Below are positions 43,401 to 54,811 of a DNA stretch of 64,000 nt, one piece after another. Numbering within the stretch: the first letter of the stretch is position 1; every line of letters begins with the position of its first letter. Location of the stretch: NCBI GenBank assembly GCA_001931875.2, contig MSJH02000643.1, forward strand, positions 1 through 64,000, read 5' to 3'. The notes under the pieces were generated by a model. That model saw nothing but the letters and a program-made list of their open reading frames with translations. It was not told where the DNA came from and did no database searches. The stretch comes from Byssochlamys sp. IMV 00236 (taxonomy: Eukaryota > Ascomycota > Eurotiomycetes > Eurotiales > Thermoascaceae). A program made the position numbers and the translations under genes.

Positions 43401-43492
43401 AGAGCTTCGAACGGATTAGTAAACTAGATTGTCTTGAAAATAATAAATTGAGAAATGCAAAAACTCACGTCCAGGGCCGCCCATCTGTGCAT
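40424..43492 (-). CDS. ifm1: Mitochondrial translation initiation factor IF-2
   Basis: Three exons, 43492-43469, 43404-40641 and 40575-40424, giving 979 aa. The first exon is only 24 nt (MHRWAALD); with exon 2 it gives an Arg/Ser-rich, acid-poor presequence ([19 protein letters not shown] ... [10 protein letters not shown]), as expected for mitochondrial import. Near residue 190 is a compact C-x2-C ... C-x2-C segment ([20 protein letters not shown]). A charged linker precedes the IF-2 N-terminal helical part ([26 protein letters not shown]). The GTPase has G1 GHVDHGKT, G3 DTPGHAAF and G4 NKID. Domains II to IV follow to the end ([28 protein letters not shown], supplied by exon 3). It places initiator tRNA on the mitochondrial small subunit. 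Confidence 0.94.
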
Positions 43493-43855
43493 AATGCCGG
43501 AAGCTCTCCGGAGCGTTGTCTGAGAGCGCGAGTATCCAATGCTCTGAAGCTCGACGGAGATCCTCAATCGGAACTTCGAATTTCACGCTCGCATGGCCCG
43601 AGAAGCGCGCTAGTCCTCTTCTGTGTTTTGTCACGTGATTCACGTGTTTCGGCGCGTCCATCCAATCAGAGCCAGTGTCTGCTTACTGATAGAGATACCA
43701 AAGGCTCTTGCGCCATCGACGGACGCCAAAAGGGCACATATAAAGCTGCAGTCTCCAGAGACCTCGTGTTTATTCTTCAATTCTCCATCTCAATTGGCGC
43801 ATTCTTCTGTAATTTACTCAGGTCGTGCCAGAGACTCATTTGGGAGACGCAGGAG
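43493..43855. promoter_or_regulatory. Divergent promoter region between ifm1 and the mitochondrial carrier gene
   Basis: 363 bp between two outward-facing ATGs, both for mitochondrial proteins. A GTCACGTGATTCACGTG stretch at 43630-43646 holds two CACGTG E-box hexamers 5 bp apart, the target type of bHLH factors such as Cbf1. Confidence 0.5.
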
Positions 43856-45235
43856 ATGGAGCCTCAGGCTTGGGAAGATCTGGAGAGGGCCGATGGCGGG
43901 GCTCTGAGGACTGTTAAAGATCTGTCGGCTGGTGCTGCTGGTGGCATTGCTCAGGTCCTTCTAGGTATGTCTTGTATATTTCTTAATTTGGGCGCAACTG
44001 AATATTATTATACCTCGTCTCCTGAACTTTGTCTTTAAGTTTCTGTGGTGATAACGTGACCTGCCCTTGCTATTCCATCAATATGTCTCTCTATGTCTCT
44101 ATATGGAAGACGCATGCTTTCATAATTTTTTATACATACAAGCTCCATTGCTTATATTGAGTTTGATATTCTAACATCTCTCCAGGTCAACCTTTTGGTA
44201 TGTGAATCCTATTAATAGTCTTGTTTAAGCTACCGATCTTAATGGTCCAAAGATATTATCAAGGTGCGATTGCAAACGAGCAATCAGTACTCCAGTGCTT
44301 TCGATGCTGCCACCAAGATCTTGAAGAATGAGGGTCCCTTGGCTTTCTACAAGGGAACCTTGACCCCGTTGATTGGAATCGGTGCTTGTGTAAGTATATG
44401 CCGTGGATGGCTGGCCTCTTCATGTGCCAATTAAACCTTTCCGTTTCACGCGATTCATTACCGGATACTGGGTTGTCTAACTATTCTTACAGGTCAGTGT
44501 TCAGTTTGGTGCTTTCCATGAAGCACGAAGACGCTTGGAGGAAGCCAATGCGAAGAAGAACCCCTCCAACCCAGGGCTGTCGTACTCGCAATATTATGCT
44601 GCTGGTGCGTTCGCTGGCGTAACTAATTCCGTGCTCTCTGGACCGATCGAGCATATTCGTATCCGTCTGCAGGCCCAGCCTCACGGAGCCGGTCGGCTCT
44701 ATAGCGGTCCTCTGGACTGCATCCGCAAGCTATCTGCCCACGAGGGTGTCCTGAAGGGCCTCTTCAGAGGCCAGGTGGTCACTGTTCTGCGAGAGGCTCA
44801 AGCGTACGGTGTCTGGTTTTTGAGCTTCGAGTACTTGATGGACCTGGACGCGAAGCGAAACAACATCACCCGTGATGAAATCTCCAGCATTCGCGTTGCT
44901 ACCTACGGTGGTCTCGCAGGAGAGGGACTCTGGCTGGCCAGCTATCCCTTTGATGTAGTGAAGAGCAAGATGCAGACCGACGGTTTCGGTGCTCAGCAAA
45001 AGTTCAGCAGCATGACCGACTGCTTCAAGAAGACTTTTGCCGCAGAGGGCCTGGGAGGTTTCTGGAAGGGTATTGGACCGACTCTTCTGAGAGCCATGCC
45101 TGTTTCGGCTGGTACTTTCGCAGTGTATGTCTTCCCTTCAAAACTCGTCAAACGTGAACTAAATCCATCATTTGGAATTTATAACTGACTCCAAGACTAA
45201 ACAGTGTCGAACTCGCAATGAGAGCTCTTGGTTAA
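43856..45235 (+). CDS. Mitochondrial inner-membrane carrier (SLC25; Ymc1-like)
   Basis: Five exons, 43856-43964, 44186-44197, 44253-44389, 44493-45124 and 45205-45235, giving 306 aa, the standard carrier length. Exon 2 is 12 nt and with its neighbours makes VLLGQPFDIIKVRLQT, the first Px[D/E]xx[K/R] signature. The second repeat carries SGPIEHIRIRLQ and the third SYPFDVVKSKMQT, each at the end of an odd-numbered helix. The last exon adds VELAMRALG. The overall pattern (EGPLAFYKGTLTPLIGIGACVSVQFGAFHEARR; second signature PIEHIRIRLQ) resembles the Ymc1/Ymc2 and carnitine/ornithine branch. Yeast Ymc proteins are linked to glycine and glutamate metabolism, but exact substrate cannot be read from the sequence. 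Confidence 0.9.
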
Positions 45236-45910
45236 GCACCGGCTCTAGGAAAAAGTCATTTTTTTTGCTTTTTACGCATATTCCGATTGATGCATTTCTT
45301 AACTCCATTTCCACGGCTTCAAGGTTTCATGATATACCAAAAATGCTCATTTGGGTTCTTCAACATAATGCGAATGCGAAAAGGGGGGGAAAGAGAAGTC
45401 TGTTTCACCATATGCATTTAGAACTTTCGATGCAATGCATTCAACAGCTTTCAATTAAGAGCTATGATTTTTTTTTTTTTCATCTTAATGCGAAGTCTAC
45501 GTACATCTCTTGCCCGGGCAAGGAAACTTGTTTGCTTGGCTCCAAATGTCGACACCATATGTATCGCCCAAGCATACAATGAATATAGATCCTAGTGATC
45601 TACGTAGTATGTTCTATCATATGAAAGAACCTGCTGTAATCGGCGATATGATAGATCGTCTGCATGCATTCTTTGTGTGCGCTAACAGAAACCATAAATG
45701 GTTATGGCTCCCCGATTCGAAGATGTAGATCGGATACTCAATTCTACAATTTGCTGGACTACATCCGCAGAGAAAGACTATAAACGATATATGATTGCAA
45801 ACTTCTTCAGACATAACTATAAAACCGGTATAAGCTGAAAGTTCTAGTATAAAATACAGGTGTCATTGAATGGATTTTTGCCGGCGCAAGTAATAATCCT
45901 TTTCACCGCG
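45236..45910. other. Convergent 3' region
   Basis: 675 bp of AT-rich sequence between the carrier and uS2m genes, with a T run near 45468-45480. No gene is seen. Confidence 0.6.
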
Positions 45911-47047
45911 TTACTGCTGTCCAGTGATAGGGTTCTCACGCAGCTCGGAAATAGTGATAGGTTCATATGGAAGCTCTCCCCTCTTAGCCGCCTCCAGTCT
46001 CCTCTTCTGTCCGGACTCGCCTGCTCTACCAAGGATACCAGCGATCACCTGCACGCAACGCAAGCTGTCATCGTTGGCCGGGATTGGGTAGGTGACCTTC
46101 GTCGGGTCAGCATCCGTGTCGATGATACCGATCGTGGGGACGTTGTTGAGACCACATTCGTGTAGCAACACGACGTTTTCGATAGGATTCAAGCAGACGA
46201 CGAGATCGGGCTTGAGAGCCGGGCGGTCGGTCAGGTTTTGCTTAAAGTCAGGCAGTTCCTGATCCAATGCGTTGACAACCTTGCTCTCGCAATGACCGAG
46301 GATCTGCTGTCCATTGGTAAGACTGCCGGGAATCCAGCGCTCGAAGATATGATATCCTCTCGCCAACTCTGCAGCTCTCACGACGGCGCGCTTCTGGCCC
46401 TTCCGAGTTCCAACAAACAAGATCAGACCGCCCCTCGCAGCCACCTCTTCCACAACCTTAGCTGCCCGGCGAAGGTAGGCTGCCGTGACATCAAGAGAAA
46501 TGATATGGATTCCTTCTCTGACACCAAAAATGTAGCGGGAGTTCTGCGGGTTCCAGCGAGACGTGGCATGTCCAAGATGTGACTGGGAGGCAAGAAGCAG
46601 TTCGAGGGAGATATCTGACGGCTTGGGAGGGTTTCGGAGGATATCTTCAGGTTCGTACGTCTCAGACACAACCGTACCCAGGCTGTGAAAATGATTTCCT
46701 GGAAAACATCGAATGTCAGATCCAGACTCCGATGAAAATAGGACCGATTGGTCTTCCACTCACGTTGTTGCACTGTTTTCTTCCATTCCTCTCGCGCAGG
46801 AGAGCTAATATCCTCCGGAACCTCCATCACAGCCGAAATCTTTCCCGGCTGAGATGGAGCAGCGACGTTGGGCGTCTCAACAGCGACATCGACTCGGACA
46901 TTAGTCGAGTTGAAGCGCGCCAGCATCGGAGCCCGGTTGAGGGCCAGGAAGCTGCGGCCTTGAAGACAATTCCATCAGTAAAAGAGCTAAATGTGATTAA
47001 GACAGTGAACACTCACTCTGCCGCGCACACAGTTTCCGGACAATCAT
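45911..47047 (-). CDS. mrp4: Mitochondrial small-subunit ribosomal protein uS2m (Mrp4)
   Basis: Three exons, 47047-47017, 46958-46764 and 46698-45911, giving 337 aa. The start MIVRKLCARQSRSFLALNRAPMLARFNST is an Arg-rich mitochondrial presequence rebuilt across the first intron. The S2 domain begins at LELLLASQSHLGHATSRWNP and continues IHIISLDVTAAYLRRAAKVVEEV, GGLILFVGTRKGQKRAV, FERWIPGSLTNG, PDLVVCLNPIENVVLLHEC and NNVPTIGIIDTDADPTKVTYPIPANDDS, all standard S2 blocks. The protein sits on the mitochondrial small ribosomal subunit near the decoding head. Confidence 0.95.
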
Positions 47048-47875
47048 TTTGTGCTAGAACTGCTGCTTCAACACCGTTCGCAAGGTCCGCGGAGAGCCTC
47101 TCGAACTTTTGATGGAACGCTTGGCGAGTCTCGGGGCCGAGCCATGAGATGCGCTAGTCCGTTTATGGCAGCCACGGTTTGTCGCGGGTGCCGACACTCT
47201 GCAGCATGCATCTCAATAATTTTCTGATCACTTCGGTGATGATGGGTTCGCAAACTGAACGACATTGCGTTATAAATGACTCTAAAGGGTTCAGACTATG
47301 GAAAACTACCTTCGTTGTTGATTCAAATGCGGATCTACCTCGCTTCCGCTTCTTAACCTGCTCTACAAAAGATGAGAACAGCAATCTCACCAAACAAGTA
47401 CAAATCTGCTACTATTTCAAAAAATTTTGGATGGGAATTTCATCTTCAGAATGTGATATATAGATGGCCCGATATATAAATTCTGACTTCTGACTCGGCT
47501 CTAGGATAAACCTCAAGTCTCCCCGATTTGTGTTCAACATATTTGCATATTCAAGTCCAGCAGTAAACCAGTTGGACCTTTTTAATCCTTCGCATATCCG
47601 GACAATATGTTTGATGCAGTAACTTATCAATAATAGTCAATACCGGATCTCCATCTATGTCAATGACACTTCATGATCATATAGCATCCGCGGGAGAAAG
47701 AGCAAGGGCAAAAGGGCCCAGATATCCAAAAAAAAAAAAAAGTCACAAATACACAGCGAAACACAATGAAAGCTATGATCCCGCAAAGCGAAAGAAAAAC
47801 AAATCGTCAGAATCCCCGTTGACAATATTGGCTAGTCCCGGTTCCCAGCCGGGAGTATAACCCAAGACGCTTTAT
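47048..47875. other. Intergenic region upstream of uS2m
   Basis: 828 bp between the uS2m start and the stop of the glycine-rich gene, both on the minus strand. Open frames are short and unrecognised; an A run lies near 47729-47742. Confidence 0.55.
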
Positions 47876-48559
47876 TCATTTCTTTCCGAGGAAGCTGCCG
47901 GCCGCGTTCTCTAACGAGCCAAGGAGTCCACTGTGGTGTTGAGAGCCCTGAGAACCGTGATGCTGTCCCTGGGGATAGCCGGTTCCACCATATGACTCCG
48001 TGTAACCGCCCTGCTGATGATGACCCTCACCATGATTCTTGTGTTTCTTCACGGCATCTTCAACAACACTGCCCATGATAGCGCCACCAATGGTTCCCAA
48101 GATACCATGGTCAGCCTTGTGGCCGGCAAACCCTCCGGCGAGACCTCCAGCTAGGGCGCCGCCCAGTCCACGATCTCCCTCCTGGGCACCGCCTGGTGCA
48201 CTCTGGTTATGACCATAGCCCCTAAAAGATTCTACCGTTAGATAATTGATGGAATTAGAACCCGAGTGAGGTTCAGGGTTAACATACTCAGATCTGCCTC
48301 CATACTCATGCGAGGGCTGCTGGCCATAGCCCTGTGGTCCTCCATACTGCTGGTGGCCGTACGACTGGTCATAGCCACCTTCTTGTTGGTGATGGTGATG
48401 GTGATGATGAGGCTGCTGGCCGTAACCGCCCTGCTGAGGATAGCCTCCCTGGTTCTCGTAGCCACCTGGGCCGTAGCCACCTGGGCCGCCATAACCGCCC
48501 TGGTTATAACCGCCTTGGCCGTAGCCCTGGTTGTACTGGTGGTCGTAGGGGCCAGACAT
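47876..48559 (-). CDS. Gly/Gln/Tyr-rich protein with glycine-zipper segment
   Basis: Two exons, 48559-48288 and 48221-47876, giving 205 aa. The first ~90 residues are GGY/QGGY repeats with a His7 run (prion-like, low-complexity). The centre is a glycine-zipper hydrophobic segment (GLGGALAGGLAGGFAGHKADHGILGTIGGAIMGSVVED) of the type that inserts in or packs against membranes. The tail is again Gly/His/Gln-rich and ends LENAAGSFLGKK. The 66-nt intron has good signals (GTATGT, CTAAC, TTTTAG) but is also open in frame, so retention would add 22 residues. Related short Gly/Tyr-rich fungal proteins are often stress- or conidiation-associated; function is unknown. A good TATA box suggests strong expression. 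Confidence 0.8.
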   Translation of the reverse strand: MSGPYDHQYNQGYGQGGYNQGGYGGPGGYGPGGYENQGGYPQQGGYGQQPHHHHHHHQQEGGYDQSYGHQQYGGPQGYGQQPSHEYGGRSEYVNPEPHSGSNSINYLTVESFRGYGHNQSAPGGAQEGDRGLGGALAGGLAGGFAGHKADHGILGTIGGAIMGSVVEDAVKKHKNHGEGHHQQGGYTESYGGTGYPQGQHHGSQGSQHHSGLLGSLENAAGSFLGKK

Positions 48560-50806
48560 AATGGATGAAGTTGATATAGATGTTATGTTAATGTGAAGGT
48601 AGTAGTATGTGAAGAGTGATAGGATTCAATAAGTAATGAGATTGAGTGCGATATCCAAACCGCTGAGGGACTTCCCCCGCTCTTTTATAACCCTGCAAAC
48701 TTCAAAGACAGCCAAGGAGTCTGACATATCATCCGACCTAACTACTAACTAGTTAACTAGTTAAAATTACGTTAACTGCTTGCAGAATGCAGCGAGAGTT
48801 ACGACTCATCGCCTCTAAACTTAGCCACCCCGCTAGATCCAGCGTTCGGCGCGCTGCTTCAGCCCTGTGGATTAGAAGACAAAAATACATTCATTGGAGG
48901 ATGCCTGGACGCACGCAAGCCGGACTCCTTGGGGGATGCTGCGAGACAGCCAACAAGGTGGCCTCGTGGTCCTTTCGGCTCAGCTGGACCCAGCCAGCAT
49001 GTACACTTAGTAGTCTACTTAGTACTGGTACACCAGCGATGAACCGTTGTTGAGAGTCCGCTGTCGCCATCGGACCCCCTGTGGCTGTGAAGACGCTGTT
49101 CCCCGCGGTTGGCCGGAGACACGTGGCGGTGCATCGCCCCTGTGGCGCAAGGAAACGCAATCTATTTTCAGATCTCCCTGACGCAGCTGATCGCTGTCAA
49201 GCCCCATGAAGATCGTCATTCAACGGCGGTTATCTCCTTTCTGGTAATTCTGAAGATCTTATTGTACATGTAAAGATCTAAACCATCAACACTGGGAATT
49301 TCTGTTGCCAAGTCCCGGTCCGGACACGCATACGTGTACACCTCGACTTGGCAGAGTTTGCGGGAACCCTAACCAATCTATCATCTTCAAGTGGACCATG
49401 CCCTGAGTCCCTGATGGATGGTGACTATTATTATTATTGTTTGTTTCTCCGGAGCGGAGAGCCAGCTCCTGTTTCTCGGAATCGAACAACTCCTCCGGTG
49501 TCAGCGTCAAGGTCTCAAAATGGGTAAGACGTTGTCTCATTAGGTACACTTGAAAGGGGAAGAGCCCAAATGTTCAAGATCAGACATCCCCTGTACATAT
49601 TGTAGTGAAATGGCCAGTATCCTATCATTTGCACACTTGTTCATGACGAAGTCTGTTTCTCTGTCCCTGGTCCATCATTCGGAAATTGCAATAACTACCT
49701 ATCATCTGACTTGTCCGTGCGAAGAAAGTCAAGCTAGGCTCTAGAACTAGTGGTTCATGAAGCACAATGAATAGACAACAAAGCAGTCTATTAGTCACAT
49801 TTATTTTCTTCTGTGGCTTGGAATTCATCATCAATTCTATACGTATTTCGTAGATATCTCAATTCCAGTAGTTGAGACATCCTCGAAACATTCTCGTTAG
49901 TTAGTTAACTAACGTCAACTTAATATTGCCTTATGTAAGCGAGCAGCTGACATCTTATCTACTCTTAGAGACGGCAATACTGATAATTACCACACCGCGG
50001 AATACACCGCCCTCGAGTATCGCACTATACCGAATACAGATGCATCCCAACATGTCGGGTCCACTGGTAGAACGATTGGACTCACTGGAGCAGTGATCAA
50101 TGAATATGGAACAGAAGGACATGTTGTGCCGTCTGAAAGAAGATCGCTCTCATCAGTCTCTGTCTTCGGACAATGCAGACAAAGCCCTAGTGACATCCGA
50201 CCGGCCAGCAGCATTGCCGATCCGAAAACGGGGGACCTGGAAGGATCGCGATTGGAGTGGAATGTGATGGATTCAAGAATATGCCCGCATAACTTGATAA
50301 GAGCACCAAGACGTTACCTTGGCAGTCTTTCGACATGGATCGTCTGCAGACGGCACACCCAACCGGGTGCCCGACCTCTTCTTTAAGCACACCACGTCCT
50401 CGTCGATTTTCTGAGACATTGTTCGGGAAGCCGTTCGGATGACGGACCAACCGTGGTATCACACTCGTACCTGCCCACGAAGAACACGATCAGATGCTTA
50501 TACGGATAAAGCTGAAACATACTCTGGCATATTCTGGCGCGCGCTTATTTCTGCTCCTAAATATCTATAAAACAAGAAAACAATTCCCGCGAACTTCCGC
50601 CGCGGGCGGTTGCATGATGACATCAGTTGCGACTACAGCGTGGGGCTCTACTCTGATACTCTTCCGCGAAATTCCAATTATTCGCAATTCGGATACGATA
50701 TCTAACTCTCTGCCAGCTGCATGATGTTGAGTGAATGCTGAGAAAATTGGGACGATGAGAAGGCGGTGTTGCAGAGTCCACATCGGTTAAGGGTATCTAT
50801 ACCGCC
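48560..50806. other. 2.2-kb intergenic region between divergent genes
   Basis: Upstream of both the glycine-rich gene and the P4-ATPase gene. It contains the TATA box listed below and several copies of GTTAACTA/TTAGTTAA-like palindromic sequence near 48750 and 49895. I see no supportable gene. Confidence 0.5.
48684..48689 (-). promoter_or_regulatory. TATA box of the glycine-rich protein gene
   Basis: TATAAA on the minus strand, within a GTTATAAAAGAG context, about 125 bp upstream of the ATG at 48559. Confidence 0.55.
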
Positions 50807-53800
50807 ATGGGGCCGACGACCGAGCGCCGTCAAGACTGGTTCCAACAAGACGTCAAACAGCGCGCTCAGGTGTGGTACCAGAAATACGTGCTGGAGCTGA
50901 TCTTGAGGCGAAAGGCGCTCTCTTCTTCCAATGATGGCCGTCATATCCCCCTCCAGCCTTTCCATGACAAACCGTTGGTTGATCCTCGTAGACATCACCC
51001 ATATATCTCAAACACCATCCGATCGTCCAGGTACACCATCTGGGACTTCTTGCCAAAACAGTTTCTTTTTCAGGTGACCAGACTGGGGAACTTCTATTTC
51101 ATTTGCATCGGAGTTCCTCAAGCTATTCCTGGGTTGAGCAATACCGGAAGCTATACGACTATTCTGCCCCTTCTTTTCTTTATCCTTCTGACAGTCGCAA
51201 AAGAAGGCTATGATGACTACAAAAGACACAGACTGGACAAAGTGGAGAACACAAGATGTGCGACTGTTATAAGAGATGGCCGGCACGCGGAGCGTCGAGG
51301 AACATTTGCAAGAATACCCGATCTTCGCTCGTTTCCGTCAGTTTCTAAAACAAAATCGGAAGTTGTTGAGGAGTTCGAGCTGAAGGAAGACGAATTACGA
51401 TGGAAGCAAATCCAATGGCAGGACATCAAGGTCGGTGACATTATCAAACTGGAAAGAGACGACGCTATCCCGGCGGATACAGTGTTGCTATACGCGGATG
51501 CAGAAGATGGGATTGCATACATTGAAACGATTGCTTTGGACGGGGAAACGAATTTGAAAAGTCGCCAGGCATTGCCGGAGTTTGATCGTTGCAACACAAT
51601 AGAAGGGATCAGATCATGCAAGGCCGAATTCGTGGTCGAGGATCCGAATCCGGATCTCTACAATTTCAACGGCAGGGCAATCGTCGACGGGGAATCTGTT
51701 CCACTCACCCTGAACGAAGTTGTTTACCGGGGTAGCGTCTTGAGAAATACTAAGCTCGCAATAGGCCTAGTAATCAATACGGGAGAAGAATGCAAAATCC
51801 GAATGAATGCCAATCACCATCCTAAAGCGAAAAAGCCCCGTCTTGAAAAGTTTCTCAACCAGGTCGTACTCACACTCGTGGTTTACGTGATCCTCCTCAC
51901 TATGGGGTGCTCAGTGGGGTATCTCATTTGGAGGAGATCAGTTGAGAAGCACTCATGGTACTTGAAAGACGCTAAAGTCAGTGCCAAAGAGATCATTATC
52001 GGCTATGCGATTGAATTCAATAACGTCATCCCGCTGGCACTATATGTTAGTCTGGAAATTGTTAAGATCGGCCAAGCACTGTTATTGAACGGCGACGTTG
52101 AAATGTACGACGAAACGTCCGATGCTCCGGCGAGGTGTAACACGAATACGATTCTCGAGAACCTAGGACAGGTCAACTATATCCTCTCAGACAAAACAGG
52201 AACTTTGACAGAAAACGTCATGAGATTTCGCAAGATCAGCGTTGCGGGCACCGCGTGGCTACATGAAATGGATATCGAAGAAGATGACCAGGGCCAGACG
52301 TCGGAAGCCGGGGAAGAAGATCACGACAGCATCAAATCTTGTCATATAACCGCCACTGCCAAGGTCGGGGATAGTCAGACATCCATCTCGCCTCTTGTTG
52401 AATATCAACCGAGGTCCTCTTTTTCCACTTGGAGATCCGCCGGCAGGCCTGATCATCTTCAACCGGGACTGACAACAAAGCAACTCCTCGAATATATTCA
52501 TCTTCATCCCGCATCTGAGTTTTCCAAAAGGGCCCGCGAATTCATACTGGCAACGGCTTTATGCCATACCTGCCTTCCCGAAGTCACGGGTGACAACGTA
52601 GATTTCCAAGCGTCATCTCCCGACGAACTCGCCCTCGTCCGGGCAGCCCAAGAGTTGGGTTACGTGGTCGTCCATCGCTCATCGCATTCAATTACTTTGC
52701 TTGTGAAAAGTGGAAGTGGGAATGAAAGTCAGTCATACGAAATTCTCGACATAATCGAATTCAGCAGCAAACGAAAGCGCATGTCCATCATTGTGCGATG
52801 CCCTGATGGTCGAATATGGCTACTCTGCAAGGGTGCAGATAATGTCATCTTGCCGCGTCTCAAACATGCAGACCAGGTAGCTCGATTGGCTAAGCGGGTG
52901 CGTGAAAGTCGTGAATTCGATCACCTACGACGGAGTCAACAACTTGAAGCAGCAGAGAGACCTGGTGTCAGGAGATCACTCGAGATAACGAAGCAGTCCG
53001 CGTTCAATTTCCTTGACAAGTTGTCGGTCACGAATGACTCTACTATTCTCAGCCGCTGCCTCGAACATGTCGATGACTTTGCAAACGAAGGCCTTCGGAC
53101 CCTCCTTTTCGGTCACAAATTTATTTCCCCGGAAGACTACAGCTCCTGGAGGAAGATATATCGTGAGGCAACGACCTCACTCACAGATCGTCAAGATCGC
53201 ATTGAAGAGGCTGGGGAGCTTATTGAGCAATCTCTTGATCTTCTTGGCGCGTCTGCCATTGAAGACAAGCTACAACAGGGCGTGCCCGAGACCATTGACA
53301 GACTTCGTCGCGCTAACATTCGAATCTGGATGTTGACTGGTGATAAGCGGGAAACAGCGATCAAGATTGCACACTCTGCGCGGCTTGTCCTGCCCGGTTC
53401 TAAGACATTTATTCTGGATTCTACAGTAGACAATTTGCAAGGGCAGATACGGGCCGTTTACGACGAGATATACCTTAGGGATGCAAATAGCGTCTTAGTT
53501 ATTGATGGGCATACCCTTGCAGTTGTAGAAAGTGATCCCATACTGAAGGACTCTTTCTACCGGCTCATAGCATCCACTCGTTCCGTGATTTGTTGCCGTG
53601 CTAGCCCAGCGCAAAAGGCTAGCATAGTAAGCGCAATCAAAGCGCATATACCCGGATCCCTGACTCTTGCTATTGGTGACGGAGCAAATGATATCGCTAT
53701 GATCCAGGCTGCAGTAAGTAATATATCCCTCTGGGTATCTACAAGTATATGCTCAACCTAAGCTTTGAACCAGGACGTTGGTGTTGGTATATCTGGTAAA

Positions 53801-54811
53801 GAAGGCCTACAAGCAGCACGCGTCGCAGACTATAGCATAGCTCAATTCCGCTTTCTTCAACGCCTCCTTCTTGTTCACGGTCACTGGAACTACGTTCGCA
53901 CTGCAAAGTTCATACTGATGACGTTCTGGAAAGAAATGTTCTTCTATATGATGCAGGCGCTCTATCAACGCTATAACGGATACACCGGTACTTCGCTATA
54001 TGAATCGTGGTCTCTGACTGTTCTTAATACCCTATTTACATCTCTGTGCGTCATCATCATGGGGATTTTCGAACAAGACTTAAGCGCCGACACCTTGCTC
54101 GCTGTTCCCGAGGTGTATCTCCACGGCCAAAATAATGCTGGCCTCAATCTGCGAAAATACCTGGCCTGGATGCTATGTGCCACCGCAGAGGGAATGATTG
54201 TATGGTTCTTCTCCTGGGCAATTTACGGAATGCTTTATATCCCCAAAGATCAAGGATTATTCGCATTTGGTGATCTTGTGTTCACCTTAGCAATCCTGTG
54301 GACGAATACAAAGCTATTGTAAGTGCCCTTGCGCCACTGGAGGCCACCATGTTCGAAATCCATAGACACGTGCTAACTAATCTGTTCTGTTAAAAGCATT
54401 GGCGAAACTCACTGCAAGACGATCATTGTCATCACCTGTTTCTCGATCACTATCGCTGGCTGGTGGGCCTGGAATGCGTTCCTCGCAGCTGCCTATACGC
54501 CTCAACCAGGACCATACAGTGCGCGCGGGGGCTTCACGAATACCTTTGGTACTGACCCCATTTGGTGGTTGACGCTCATTCTGGTGTTTGCGATCTTGGT
54601 GGCTCTACAAGTCGTATACAGTTCGCTCAACCGGAACATCATATCAATCGCAATGAAACCGTTGAGGCGAAGAGTAAAGTGGTTTGGGGGCAATGAGGAT
54701 TCCGATATTAGAATGTTCCAGGAGATGGAACAGGACCCGTCCATGAGAGAACGGCTTAAGAAAATGGCTCGGGACGAAATGGAAGAACCGGACGTGGAGT
54801 ACATACCATGA
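50807..54811 (+). CDS. dnf3: P4-type phospholipid-translocating ATPase (flippase), Dnf3-like
   Basis: Three exons, 50807-53713, 53774-54318 and 54397-54811, giving 1288 aa. The N-terminus has YISNTIRSSRYTIWDFLPKQFLFQ, the conserved lead-in to TM1 of P4-ATPases. The actuator domain carries DGETNLKSRQ near residue 245 (the P4 form of the TGE loop). The phosphorylation motif DKTGTLTEN lies near residue 462, the nucleotide-binding region has KGADNVI, and the hinge reads [24 protein letters not shown], completed by the first splice. Late TM helices follow in exons 2 and 3. The shape and the IRMNAN segment fit the Dnf3 class. In yeast Dnf3 acts in the trans-Golgi and plasma membrane with a Cdc50-family partner. 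Confidence 0.92.

Noticed and set aside
43416..43661. 81-codon minus-strand ORF (MDAPKHVNHVTKHRRG) as a separate gene or as the IF-2 start
   Set aside because: Its frame does not join the IF-2 frame at the splice site; the ATG at 43492 in a different frame does and gives a good presequence.
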